Origin: Acidimicrobiia bacterium
GTDB taxonomy: Bacteria; Actinomycetota; Acidimicrobiia; Spongiisociales; Spongiisociaceae
Direction of reading: 5' to 3'
Assembly: GCA_022827785.1 (NCBI GenBank)
Contig: JAJEIM010000003.1
Coordinates: forward strand, 35,421-99,420
Length of the DNA stretch: 64,000 nt
Part shown: piece by piece, positions 51,772 to 60,025 of the stretch
How positions within the stretch are numbered: position 1 is the stretch's first letter
Layout of the letters: every line of letters begins with the position of its first letter
Position numbers and translations under genes: made by a program
Notes under the pieces: model-generated
What the model saw: only the letters and a program-made list of their open reading frames with translations
What the model was told of the DNA's origin: nothing
Database searches by the model: none

Positions 51772-52938
51772 CTACGTACCGGTCAAAAAGTCCAGGAGGG
51801 TCGAGGCGGCCTGCTCGACCTGGGACTCGGTGATCTGCGGAAAACAGGGCAGGCCGATCATCTGGGAGGCGGTTCGCTCGGCCACCGGCAACGACCCCGC
51901 CACGAGACCCATCCACTCGTAGGCGGGATGGAGATGGAGCGGCGGGTTGTAGTACAGCCGGGTGGCGATGCCGTGGGCGGCGAGATAGGCGCGCGCCTCG
52001 TCCCTGAGGTGGGCGGGCACCAGCACGTTGTAGGCGAAATAGACATGGCGCGCCCAGAGCGCCTCGTGGACGGCCGTCACCGGCGTCCCCGCGAAGGCCT
52101 CCCGGTAGAGGTCGGCAGCACGCCGGCGACCCGCGATCCGGCCCTCGAGCGTCGGCAGCTTGGCCGCCAGAACCGCCGCCTGGAGGGTGTCGAGGCGCTG
52201 GTTGTACCCCTGCTCCAGCACCGTCCAGCCGTGGCCCCCGGTCAGATCCTTGCCGGAGAGCTTCTGGCCGGGAGCGTGACCGTAGTTGCGGAGCACATTG
52301 ACGCGGTGCGCCAGGTCGGGGTCGTCTGTGACCACGATGCCCCCGTCGCCGTACCCGCCCAGGATCTTCCCCGGCGCCAGGCTGAAGCAACCGAGAGGGC
52401 CGAAGGTGCCGGTCTTGCGGCCCCTGTACTCGGCGCCCACGGCGAGGGCCGAGTCCTCCAGCACCACGATCCCGTGACGGTCGGCGATCGCGCGGATCGG
52501 ATCGAGGTCGGCGGGATGTCCGAACAGGTGGACCGGAAGGATCACCCGGGTCCGCGGCGTGATCGCCTCCTCCAGCCGGGCGGGATCCATGGTGAAGGTC
52601 TGCCCGTCCGTATCTGACAGGGTCACCCTTGCACCGGCGTGGGTCACCGCCGCCGCCGTGGGCGTGTCCGTGTTGGGGACCGTTATCACCTCGTCGCCCG
52701 GCTCCAGGTCGAGCGCCGCCAGCGCGAGATGGAGTGAGGCCGTGCCGGAGCCCACCCCGATAGCGTGACGGGCGCCCACGTAGGCGGCGAAGGCCTCCTC
52801 GAAGGCCTCAAGCTCCTCACCGAGGACGTAGAGGCCGCTGGCCAGCACCCGGTCGATCGCATCGTGGATCTCGGTCTTGAGTGACCCGTACTCGGCGGCC
52901 AGATCGGACATTGGAACTACCACGGCAGGGTCCTCCAT
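51772..52938 (-). CDS. DegT/DnrJ/EryC1/StrS-family PLP aminotransferase
   Basis: 388 residues from ATG at 52938 (TTG at 52941 just before). The PLP lysine is in FSLAPGKILGGYGDGG, the Asp that contacts the pyridine ring is in VVLEDSALAVGAEYRG, and the N-terminal VGSGTASLHLALAAL binds phosphate. Members transfer amino groups to sugar nucleotides for surface polysaccharides or antibiotics. No other sugar-nucleotide gene lies nearby, so its pathway is not visible. The Met at codon 11 (MSDLAAEYG) aligns with the usual N-terminus and is a possible start. Confidence 0.92.
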   Translation of the reverse strand: MEDPAVVVPMSDLAAEYGSLKTEIHDAIDRVLASGLYVLGEELEAFEEAFAAYVGARHAIGVGSGTASLHLALAALDLEPGDEVITVPNTDTPTAAAVTHAGARVTLSDTDGQTFTMDPARLEEAITPRTRVILPVHLFGHPADLDPIRAIADRHGIVVLEDSALAVGAEYRGRKTGTFGPLGCFSLAPGKILGGYGDGGIVVTDDPDLAHRVNVLRNYGHAPGQKLSGKDLTGGHGWTVLEQGYNQRLDTLQAAVLAAKLPTLEGRIAGRRRAADLYREAFAGTPVTAVHEALWARHVYFAYNVLVPAHLRDEARAYLAAHGIATRLYYNPPLHLHPAYEWMGLVAGSLPVAERTASQMIGLPCFPQITESQVEQAASTLLDFLTGT

Positions 52939-53030
52939 CAAGGTCGGTGATGGTGAGGAATCCTACCCGCGGGGGCGGACTCCGCTCGGTTCGGACATCA
53001 AAGCCGCGGCAGGGCGTTTCTCGATGCGTC

Positions 53031-54299
53031 CTACGACTCCGAGCTCGGAACGTCGAGGTGACCGGGTTGGGGGTCGCCTCCGGCCGGACCCGAACCGGAT
53101 GAAACCAGTGCGGCCAGGATGGTGGTGATCGGCACGGCCGCCACCAGGCCGATCGATCCGCACAATGTGCGAACTATCACCACGGCCACCATCTCGGAGT
53201 TCGCCACCATCACCAGGGACTGATCGGAGACGACAAACAGCATCAGCAGGGGGATGGCGGCGCCCGCATAGGCCAGCAGGAGGGTGTTGACCGTAGAAGC
53301 GATGTGCTCCCGGCCCACCCGGATCCCGGACGAGACCAGCTCGTAGACGCTCAGGCCCGGGTTCCGGTAGCGGAGTTCCGCCACCAGGGCAGCCTGGGTC
53401 ACCGTGATGTCGTCCAGCGCGCCGAGAGCGCCGATGACCGCGCCGCCCAGGATCAGCGAGGAGACGTCCAGACCACCGGCGATAAGGGGCAGGACCAGGC
53501 CCTCCTCGGTGGCCAGGCCGGTGAAGGCGGCCAGTTCGAAGAACGCCCAGGACAGGCCCAGCGTCAACCCGAGCGAGGAGAGGGTTCCGGCCAGGGCCAC
53601 GGTCGTGATCGGGCTGAATCCGTGGACGAGATACAGGCTCACGAACGCAATCCCCGACGCCGCCACCACCGAGACCAGCAGCGGATCGTTGCCATCGAGT
53701 ATGGACGGTGCCATGAAGGCGAGGAGCACTGCCAGGGTGCCAGCCATACCCACCAGGGCCAGCACGCCTCGACGCCGCCCCAGCGCGATCACGAACACGG
53801 CGAACAACGCACCCAGCCACGCGAGCGCGGTCCGGCGGTCCGCATCGGCGTAGAAGTAGAAGTCGGTGGACGGCTCGTAGCCGATGATCACCTTCTGGCC
53901 GACCCTCACGGAAGGCGTCGTGGCCGTGAAGGCGAGGTCCAGTTCCGGTAGATCCACCAGCGATCCCCTGGCCGGACCCTCATCCAGAACAACCGTGACC
54001 TGGCGGCAGTCATAGGGGCTCTCAGCGGTCGAATAGCTGCAGGGACCGTCCCGGATCTCCCGCACGGTGGCGCCGTACCGGTCCGTCACGAGGCCGATAT
54101 CGTCGGCGCTGGCCGTCGCGGCCTCCACCCCCTCCTCCGTCGGCCAGAGCGCCGCCACCCCGAACCCGGTCGCAACCGCTGCGGCGACCACGACGGCGAG
54201 CACCCACCGCAAGCCGGGGTAAGACCTCCACACCCTCCAGCCGCTGTCCGGGCGGAGAGTTCCCCTATCGTCCGCAGGTTGTCCGAGAGGTTCAGCCAT
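53031..54299 (-). CDS. YibE/F family membrane protein
   Basis: 422 residues. A first helix (about 31-50) is followed by an extracytoplasmic domain (about 55-150, with two cysteines in CSYSTAESPYDC), then seven or eight helices. The motif GALGALDDITVTQAALVAEL and the LILGGAVIGALGALDD segment are diagnostic of YibE/F. The role is unknown; in lactococci a YibE/F pair was linked to acid tolerance or export. Most Firmicutes have two short genes, while actinobacteria have a single longer one, as here. It stands alone on the minus strand. Confidence 0.88.
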   Translation of the reverse strand: MAEPLGQPADDRGTLRPDSGWRVWRSYPGLRWVLAVVVAAAVATGFGVAALWPTEEGVEAATASADDIGLVTDRYGATVREIRDGPCSYSTAESPYDCRQVTVVLDEGPARGSLVDLPELDLAFTATTPSVRVGQKVIIGYEPSTDFYFYADADRRTALAWLGALFAVFVIALGRRRGVLALVGMAGTLAVLLAFMAPSILDGNDPLLVSVVAASGIAFVSLYLVHGFSPITTVALAGTLSSLGLTLGLSWAFFELAAFTGLATEEGLVLPLIAGGLDVSSLILGGAVIGALGALDDITVTQAALVAELRYRNPGLSVYELVSSGIRVGREHIASTVNTLLLAYAGAAIPLLMLFVVSDQSLVMVANSEMVAVVIVRTLCGSIGLVAAVPITTILAALVSSGSGPAGGDPQPGHLDVPSSES

Positions 54300-54335
54300 C
54301 CGGCTCCGAAGCTTAGGACGCCCCGGAACCCCGAC

Positions 54336-54583
54336 TCAGCCGATGACCTCTGTCATCCCGATGATGCCGGCCACGACCGCCACGATGCCGGCGCCCTGTA
54401 TCCATAGAGCCCGGTACATGTCAGCCCTCAGCCCGGCGATTTCCGTCGTGAGCATGTCGCGCGTGACGAGCGGGCTGGTGGCGGCGGAAACTACCTCCAC
54501 AATGCTCTCGGCGGCAGGCTCCTCGATTCCAGCGATCGGAGATCCCGCACGGCTGCGTGGGTATCGAAGGTCGGCGTGGGCAT
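54336..54583 (-). pseudogene. Frameshifted DUF1640-like small coiled-coil membrane protein
   Basis: AAGGAG is five bases before an ATG at 54583 opening MPTPTFDTHAAVRDL, the usual N-terminus of DUF1640-like proteins. That frame ends at a stop after about 30 codons. The expected continuation, GIEEPAAESIVEVVSAATSP, then LVTRDMLTTEIAGLRADMYRALWI and a final membrane helix, is intact in another frame ending at 54336. The join falls around 54525-54540, and the total of 248 bases is not a multiple of three. Either a one-base deletion (or two-base insertion) has broken the gene or there is a base-calling error. Family members are small membrane proteins with a coiled coil and unknown function. Confidence 0.7.
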
Positions 54584-54782
54584 GCGCACTCCTTGCGTAT
54601 GTTGTCGATGATACCAGTGAGGCCCATCCGGCCCGTTTGTACCGATTGACGGAATGCGCGCCAATCGATCCTTGCCGGGTGGCCTCAACCCTCAACATGC
54701 CCGGATCGGAGACGCGTTTCAACCCCCTTGCTCATCACGCCCGTCCACACCACACTGCCTCAAGTGAACGCCGCAGCGGTGG

Positions 54783-55874
54783 TCAGCCGGGAACCACCAC
54801 GGTGCGGAGAGCCGAGCCGGTCTCCAGGTTCTCGAAGCCCTTCTCCATCTCTGAGAGGGGGATGGTGTGGGTAACCATGTCGTCGAGGTTCAGCCGGCCG
54901 GAACGGTAGAGCGAATCCAGGACGGGGAAGTCCTGGGCCGGTATGCCCTCCCCCCCGTGCGTGGTCATCAGGGTCGAGGTGTTGCGGAAGAAGGAAGACG
55001 GATCGAACTCGGCCCGCGACCCTGGTGGGGGCACGCCGATCATCGTTGCCACTCCGCCGTAGGACAGCATCCCGAGCGCCTCGCTGAGCGTGGCGCCCAA
55101 TCCCACGGCCTCGAAGGAGAAGTCGACTCCCTCGCCGCCGGTCAGGGCGCGGACCTGCGCCACCGCATCCCCCCTGGCCGAATTGACCGCATGGGTCGCT
55201 CCCATGGAGAGCGCCCATTCCAGCTTGCGGTCGGATATGTCCACCGCGATCACCATGGAGGCGTTGGCCAGGCTGGCGCCCTGGACGGTCGAGAGGCCGA
55301 TCCCGCCGCACCCGATGATGGCGGTGGTAGCACCCGGCCAGACCCGGGCGGTATGGAATACGGCGCCTGTACCGGTCATGACCGCGCAGCCCAGCAGCGA
55401 GGCGGAAGTCATCGGCATCGCATCGCTGACCCTGAAGACGGCGCCGGCGTCCACCGGAATCCGCTCGGCGTACATTCCCAGGCCCATCGGCACGTCCACC
55501 GCGGTCCCGTCGGAGTCCAGTGAGACCGCGGGCGGGCGCGCACCCGATGAATTGCAGCGCCGGGGGTCGTTGCGGCGGCACATCGGGCAGGACCCGCAGG
55601 GCACCCGGCAACCGACGGCCACCCGGTCCCCCTCCCCGATGTGAGTGACACCGGGGCCGACCTCCTCCACCACGCCGGCGCCCTCGTGACCCAGCAGCAT
55701 CGGATAGAGGGGTTTGCGGCCCGACTGCAGGCCCTTGGAGACCTTGTAGTCGGTGCGGCACACCCCGGCCGCCTCCATCCTCAGGATCACCTCCCCCTCC
55801 CTGGGAGGGCCGAAGGTGATCCCGGTTATCTCCACCCGCCCCGGCTCGGCCACCAGGGCGGCCCGGCTATGCAT
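54783..55874 (-). CDS. Zinc-dependent alcohol dehydrogenase (class III-like MDR)
   Basis: 363 residues. Catalytic zinc ligands appear in AAGVCRTDYKV and LGHEGAGVVEEVG, the structural zinc cluster in VPCGSCPMCRRNDPRRCN, and the NAD-binding turn in AIIGCGGIGLSTVQGA with acidic D at the end of the next strand (IAVDISDRKLEWA). It belongs to the group of class III and mycothiol- or benzyl-alcohol-type dehydrogenases, oxidising alcohols or reducing aldehydes with NAD. It overlaps the stop of the creatinase-fold gene by eight bases and therefore forms an operon with it and the isochorismatase gene. Confidence 0.92.
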   Translation of the reverse strand: MHSRAALVAEPGRVEITGITFGPPREGEVILRMEAAGVCRTDYKVSKGLQSGRKPLYPMLLGHEGAGVVEEVGPGVTHIGEGDRVAVGCRVPCGSCPMCRRNDPRRCNSSGARPPAVSLDSDGTAVDVPMGLGMYAERIPVDAGAVFRVSDAMPMTSASLLGCAVMTGTGAVFHTARVWPGATTAIIGCGGIGLSTVQGASLANASMVIAVDISDRKLEWALSMGATHAVNSARGDAVAQVRALTGGEGVDFSFEAVGLGATLSEALGMLSYGGVATMIGVPPPGSRAEFDPSSFFRNTSTLMTTHGGEGIPAQDFPVLDSLYRSGRLNLDDMVTHTIPLSEMEKGFENLETGSALRTVVVPG

Positions 55875-57033
55875 CCAGGTCGACCAGTTCGTCCTGGTCG
55901 TAGGTGAGCCGCTCGCCGCCGTCCGGAGTGACCCGTACGTTGTCGGACACGCATATCCCGCCCACGGCGAGGGCCTCTGCCGGGTCGTCGAAGGTGATCT
56001 GCGGGTGCAGGTTGATGACCATGTTGGTCTCCATTACCCGCTCCTTGCCGGGCACCCAGGGAACCTCGTGGGAATCGAGGCCGATCCCGTGGGCCGTGTA
56101 GGCGACCGAGTCGAAGCCTCCCTGCCCGTACTTGCGGTGGACCCGGTCGCGGGCAGCCAGCACCTCGTCGGAGGAGGCGCCGGTCTTCATCGCGTCCACA
56201 CAGGCGTCGAGGGTCTCGATGCGTGTATCCCAGTAGCGGAGTATCTGATCGGAAGGACGCCCGAAACTGTAGGTGCGGCGCACCTCGACCCAGTAACCGG
56301 AGGGGCCGCCCCATTCCAGATCGATGCAGAGGACATCGTCCCGCTCGATCTCGGCGTCCATCCCAAAGGTGTAGGCGCGGTAGGGCTGGCGGCTCATCTG
56401 GGCTATCCCGTCGAGGCAACCATGCTGGCGGACCAGGCGATGGGCCTCGGCCAGCACGTCCCGCTCGATCGCTCCCGGCCGGATGTGGCCCTCGAGGCTC
56501 CGGAACACCTGGGCGATGATCCGGGAGGTTTCCCGCAGGTTCTCGATCTCCTCCTCGCTCTTGACGGCCTTGATGTCGTCGAAGATGTCGGTGGCGTCAA
56601 CCAGCGTGGCGGTCTTTCCGAACGCCTCCTGGAAGCCCATGTAGTGGGCGGCCGAGGTGATATCCGCCAAGCCCACGATCCCTATGGTCCCGTTGGAGAT
56701 GCCGTGGTCGGAAAGTATCCCGGCGATCTCCACCGCCGGAGTCTGCGTGGCCCGGAAGTCCTGTATCCAGTTGACCAGCGCCACCCGTGAGAGGCCCCAC
56801 AGCGGGTCCCCGATGAAGGTGGGTTCGCCCTTCTGCGGGAGGACGACCATCCCCCAGCCGGCCCACTGGAAGATGTCGCTCACGTACTGGACCCTGCCCC
56901 GCACGAACTCGTCGCCCCGGCTGCAGATGATCATGGCGTCGATCCCCGCCCCGGCCATGGCCTGGCGCAGTACTCGATGACGTCGTTCCCGCTCCTCGGG
57001 AGAGGAAATATGGGTGAGTGTGCCTTCTGCCAT
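55867..57033 (-). CDS. M24/creatinase-fold hydrolase
   Basis: 388 residues: an N-terminal creatinase-like domain (to about 165), then a pita-bread domain. In aminopeptidase P the metals are held by Asp-Asp-His-Glu-Glu. Here the first Asp is kept in CIDLEWGG, the second is Glu (WVEVRRTYSFG), the His is in AHGIGLDSHEVP, and the last two glutamates are not evident (INLHPQ and SDNVRVTPDGG). This suggests a metal-independent or divergent enzyme like creatinase or ectoine hydrolase, which cleave C-N bonds without the usual dimetal centre. The neighbouring isochorismatase gene supports amide or ureido chemistry. Confidence 0.83.
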   Translation of the reverse strand: MAEGTLTHISSPEERERRHRVLRQAMAGAGIDAMIICSRGDEFVRGRVQYVSDIFQWAGWGMVVLPQKGEPTFIGDPLWGLSRVALVNWIQDFRATQTPAVEIAGILSDHGISNGTIGIVGLADITSAAHYMGFQEAFGKTATLVDATDIFDDIKAVKSEEEIENLRETSRIIAQVFRSLEGHIRPGAIERDVLAEAHRLVRQHGCLDGIAQMSRQPYRAYTFGMDAEIERDDVLCIDLEWGGPSGYWVEVRRTYSFGRPSDQILRYWDTRIETLDACVDAMKTGASSDEVLAARDRVHRKYGQGGFDSVAYTAHGIGLDSHEVPWVPGKERVMETNMVINLHPQITFDDPAEALAVGGICVSDNVRVTPDGGERLTYDQDELVDLDA

Positions 57034-57045
57034 TCGGTGGGCTCC

Positions 57046-57774
57046 TTAGCTGTTGGGCGTCGGTATCGACGCCGGCCGGTAGGGGGCGGATGGTTGTGGT
57101 TCGGCGAGCTCCGCGACGATCTCGTCAGTGGTCCGCGCCGCGATGAAGCCGCCGTCCGTCATCCGGACGAGGGCATTCTCATGCAGCTCCGTGGTTGACG
57201 AGGTGCAGGCGTCGCTCACCAGCGACACCGTGTAGCCGCTGTCCGCGGCGTCCCGGGCGGACAACTCCACGCAACCCTCGGTCACGATTCCCGTGAACAC
57301 GAGATTGGTGATGCCCATACGCTTCAGGACGTCATCGATGTTGCTGGTATTGAAGACGCTCGACGAGGTCTTGGAGAAGATCATCTCGTCGCCCATCGCC
57401 TTGACCTCCGGCAGGAGTTCGTCGTCCATGGGCACGCGCGGAACGGGCTCGAGGTCGGCGGTCGGCATGAAGGCCTTGCCGGCGTCCCTTCCATCGGCGG
57501 TGCGATAGGCCACCCGGACGTGGATCACTTCCTCGCCGGCCTCCCGGAAGGCGTCCTGGCAGCGGCGGACATTGGGGAGGATGCCGTTGATGTTGTCCCA
57601 GCGCTCCTGCATGATCTCCGGTTTCCCGGCCGCCTTGGCAATGCGGCCGATCCAACCGTCCTCATGAGCATCAAGGTATTGGAGGTCGATGGTCAGGAGG
57701 GCGGTCCTCCCGGGCTCGATCGAAGGGAAGGACCTGAGGGGGAACAGGTCGTAGAAGGGATCGTGCAAGTCCAT
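57046..57774 (-). CDS. Isochorismatase-family cysteine hydrolase
   Basis: 242 residues from ATG at 57774, with AAAGGAGAGG nine bases upstream; a longer frame upstream passes through the dispersed element and is not homologous. The triad is Asp in ALLTIDLQYLDAH, Lys in EMIFSKTSSSVFNT and Cys in TGIVTEGCVELSARDA. The VTEGCVELSARDA form is typical of nicotinamidase-like and ureidoacrylate or biuret-type hydrolases that cleave amide or carbamoyl groups. It is followed after 12 bases by the creatinase-fold gene, so the two may act in sequence on one nitrogen compound. Confidence 0.9.
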   Translation of the reverse strand: MDLHDPFYDLFPLRSFPSIEPGRTALLTIDLQYLDAHEDGWIGRIAKAAGKPEIMQERWDNINGILPNVRRCQDAFREAGEEVIHVRVAYRTADGRDAGKAFMPTADLEPVPRVPMDDELLPEVKAMGDEMIFSKTSSSVFNTSNIDDVLKRMGITNLVFTGIVTEGCVELSARDAADSGYTVSLVSDACTSSTTELHENALVRMTDGGFIAARTTDEIVAELAEPQPSAPYRPASIPTPNS

Positions 57775-58236
57775 AGGCTCGGGCCTCTCCTTTAGCGTGC
57801 AACAGCGCTGGGACGCGGTCTCAACCGGGAGGGCGATCCGCCCGGCATGCGTACGCTGCTCAGTATATTGCTTCGGAACCACCCCTCCGCTTGGGCTACG
57901 GCCCGGATCAGCCATCCCCCGCATGCCATTCGTGACCCCTCCCTCGCCGAACGAAGGGATGGCCGGCCCCATCGACCTCCGTTTCGTGTCACACCTTTCT
58001 TCTACAATGTTGGACAACTGTAATCACCAGCAATCGGGTTCGGACGTCGACCGGACTGCGCGGGACAAGAGCATCGTCGAGGCAGCCCCCACCCCGGGGG
58101 AGGACGGAACGCGCTCGACACCAAGGTGGTGGCGGAGGGGGAGGGCCCGGCGGGCGAAGCGCGCTAGCCGCGATTTTCGCGTTCTTCCGGACGGACTGTC
58201 GAGCGCACCTAATTGGGAGGGGGGTTTCGGCTCTCG
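57775..58236. other. Intergenic region of 462 bp
   Basis: Apart from the dispersed element copy 3 (57981-58187) and the ribosome binding site of the isochorismatase gene, I see no credible gene. A plus-strand open frame of 147 codons from 57797 crosses the element; only the part from 58007 resembles the corresponding ORF in copy 1, and it shifts out of the shared frame after about 27 codons. Confidence 0.6.
57981..58187 (+). repeat. Dispersed element, copy 3 (about 207 bp)
   Basis: It begins GTTTCGTGTCACACC and ends CGCGATTTTCGCGTTCTTCC on the plus strand, opposite to both neighbouring genes. Eleven bases after the conserved GTGTCACACC an ATG (58007) opens MLDNCNHQQSGSDVD, matching MPDNRKHQRSGPDVD of copy 1 at 10 of 15 residues. 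The shared IVE-AAP segment follows, after which a net two-base insertion relative to copy 1 breaks the common frame. The GC-rich tail AAGGTGGTGGCGGAGG, GGAGGGCCCGGCGGGCG is nearly identical to copy 1. Confidence 0.8.
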
Positions 58237-59352
58237 CTAGCGACAGGCAGTCCAGCCGCCGTCCTCACCGGAGGTCATGACCGCGTCCAGGAGGCGGTGG
58301 AGGTCCACCCCGTCCCGGAAGTCGGGGCGGAAGCGGCGGCCCTCCCGGATCGCATCGGCGAACGCGGTGAGGGCTCGGGCAACGTTGTAGGCCGAGTGCC
58401 CCTCCGTGACGGGTAGTTCAGAGAATTGCGCAGCGGGGATCTCCACCTCCTCGAGGCGGTCCGAGTCCTTGCGGCCGACCGAGACCTGCAGCGGTCCGGC
58501 CGACACCCTCACGGGACTGAACTGGTAGTAGGAAGGGGCTTCCAGGAGCATCTGGCCCTCCTCGCCGATGATTCGGAGCGAGTATCCCTGGGGCGGGGAG
58601 GTGGTGTTGGACACGTAGGCGGTACCGATCACGCCGCCGGACAACTCGGCCATGGCCATCACAGTGTCGGCAGTCTGCCACTCGAAGGTGCCGCCCTCGG
58701 AGTAGACGCCGGCAGGCGACAGGGTGAGTTGGCGGGCGCAGATCGACTCCACATCGCCCAGGATCAGCCGGATCGAGTCGATTACGTGGGCGAAGGCCAC
58801 GAACAGGGCGCCGCTGGCCTCCTCGTGGTGCACCAGCCAGGAGCGGTCCGAGTCGACCTCGAACTTGGAGAGCATCTGGGAGACCACGAAGGACAGTGGC
58901 CTGCCGACCGCTCCTTCGGCGACCAGCCGGCGAGCCCAAGCAACGGCCGGGGCGAAGCGTCCTTGCAGACCGACCGCGGTGGGCAGCCCGGCCTGGTCAG
59001 CCAGCGCTGCCATCTCGAGGGCCTCATCCGTGTTCAGGGCGAGGGGCCACTCGCAGTACACCGGCTTGCCGGCCCGGAGAGCCGCCATGGTCAGCGGGTG
59101 ATGGAGCCGGGGACGGACCGCCACCGTGACCAGGTCGACATCGGGGTCGGCGCACAGATCCTCGACGTTCGAGTACCACTTGGCGGCGCCCCACTTCTCG
59201 GCCGCGGCGCGGGCGGTGGACTCGCGGGTGGTGCAGACCGCCTCGAGCGTCAGGCCCTCGGCGGCCTGGATGGCCGGCAGGTGAGCCCGGTCTCCGAAAC
59301 CGGGCGGGCTGGCGCCGACCACGCCGATCCGCACCTGGTCAACGCCGCTCAT
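58237..59352 (-). CDS. Gfo/Idh/MocA-family oxidoreductase
   Basis: 371 residues from ATG at 59352; GTG at 59376 is possible but sits directly on its GGGAGG. The N-terminal NAD(P)-binding motif is RIGVVGASPPGFGDRAHLPA, where the usual GxGxxG is stretched. The family EKP motif reads CEWPLALN (KPVYCEWPL), keeping the Glu but replacing Lys with Trp, and the catalytic His region is FAHVIDSIRLILGD. Family members oxidise or reduce sugars, inositols and related cyclic alcohols with NAD(P). The absence of the EKP lysine makes its activity uncertain. It stands alone between the dispersed element and an unknown gene. Confidence 0.88.
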   Translation of the reverse strand: MSGVDQVRIGVVGASPPGFGDRAHLPAIQAAEGLTLEAVCTTRESTARAAAEKWGAAKWYSNVEDLCADPDVDLVTVAVRPRLHHPLTMAALRAGKPVYCEWPLALNTDEALEMAALADQAGLPTAVGLQGRFAPAVAWARRLVAEGAVGRPLSFVVSQMLSKFEVDSDRSWLVHHEEASGALFVAFAHVIDSIRLILGDVESICARQLTLSPAGVYSEGGTFEWQTADTVMAMAELSGGVIGTAYVSNTTSPPQGYSLRIIGEEGQMLLEAPSYYQFSPVRVSAGPLQVSVGRKDSDRLEEVEIPAAQFSELPVTEGHSAYNVARALTAFADAIREGRRFRPDFRDGVDLHRLLDAVMTSGEDGGWTACR

Positions 59353-59431
59353 GGCTACCCGCTCGCGCCAAACCACCCTCCCTAGAGATCCTGGATGCCA
59401 GCGGTGACTGTACTAGTTCTCCCGGTCGGGA

Positions 59432-59938
59432 TCAGTCGATGAAGTCAAGGCCGCACGGCATGTGGCCCGGATGATCCCAGACCTCAGGAGGCCCGGTGAC
59501 CGTGAGGTCGACGCCGTAGGCCCAGATCATCCCCCCGACTCCGCTCAGGCCTCCCTCCTCATACAGCGCGTAGGAGACCTCCATACCCTTGTCCGGGACG
59601 CCCGGGTCGTAGCAACGGTAGGACTCGCACCGGACGAGCTCCTCCCAGCTATCTCCTCCGGGAGGAAACAGGAAGAACTCGGGATCAGAACCCTCGGGTT
59701 TGCGTTCTTCAAGCACGTCCCGGGCGATCCTTACCAGGGTGCGGCGTGCCTCCTCCACCGAGCGAACGAACACGGCAGGCTCCTCTTCGACGAGACAACC
59801 TCCCCGAGACCGGATCCTCAGCCGGAACCCCGAATCGGGTGGGCCCTCCGGGCGACCGGCCTCCTCATCAGGAGGCAGCGGCGCTGACGGTGTCCGCTCG
59901 GGTTGTGCCGGATACCGGGCATCACGTGTTGGAGTCAT
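59432..59938 (-). CDS. Hypothetical protein, 168 residues
   Basis: I do not recognise this protein. The first 45 residues are Pro/Arg/Glu-rich and probably disordered. The remainder (from LVEEEPAVFVRSVEEARRTL to PCGLDFID) is acidic, with a helix that resembles a domain-linking amphipathic helix and alternating strands around FFLFPPGGDSWEELVRCES. Four cysteines occur in the second half. There is no signal peptide or membrane helix. It lies 79 bases from the Gfo/Idh/MocA gene and 87 bases from the reductase gene, so it may be transcribed alone. Codon use looks like the neighbours, supporting a real gene. Confidence 0.55.
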   Translation of the reverse strand: MTPTRDARYPAQPERTPSAPLPPDEEAGRPEGPPDSGFRLRIRSRGGCLVEEEPAVFVRSVEEARRTLVRIARDVLEERKPEGSDPEFFLFPPGGDSWEELVRCESYRCYDPGVPDKGMEVSYALYEEGGLSGVGGMIWAYGVDLTVTGPPEVWDHPGHMPCGLDFID

Positions 59939-60025
59939 GATCTGAAGCTAGCGATCGGGTGTGACACACTCCGGGCCCGGCACACGCCGGTCGGAATCAG
60001 GTGGGCCGGAGGCGACCCGTGCCTT

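Noticed and set aside
57046..58017. A 323-codon version of the isochorismatase gene starting at 58017
   Set aside because: Its first 81 codons run through the dispersed element and show no family resemblance. The Met at 57774 has a good ribosome site.
59954..59966. A fourth occurrence of GGTGTGACAC as a possible further copy of the dispersed element
   Set aside because: Only about ten bases match. The rest of the element, including the GC-rich core and GATTTTCGCG end, is absent in the flanking sequence.
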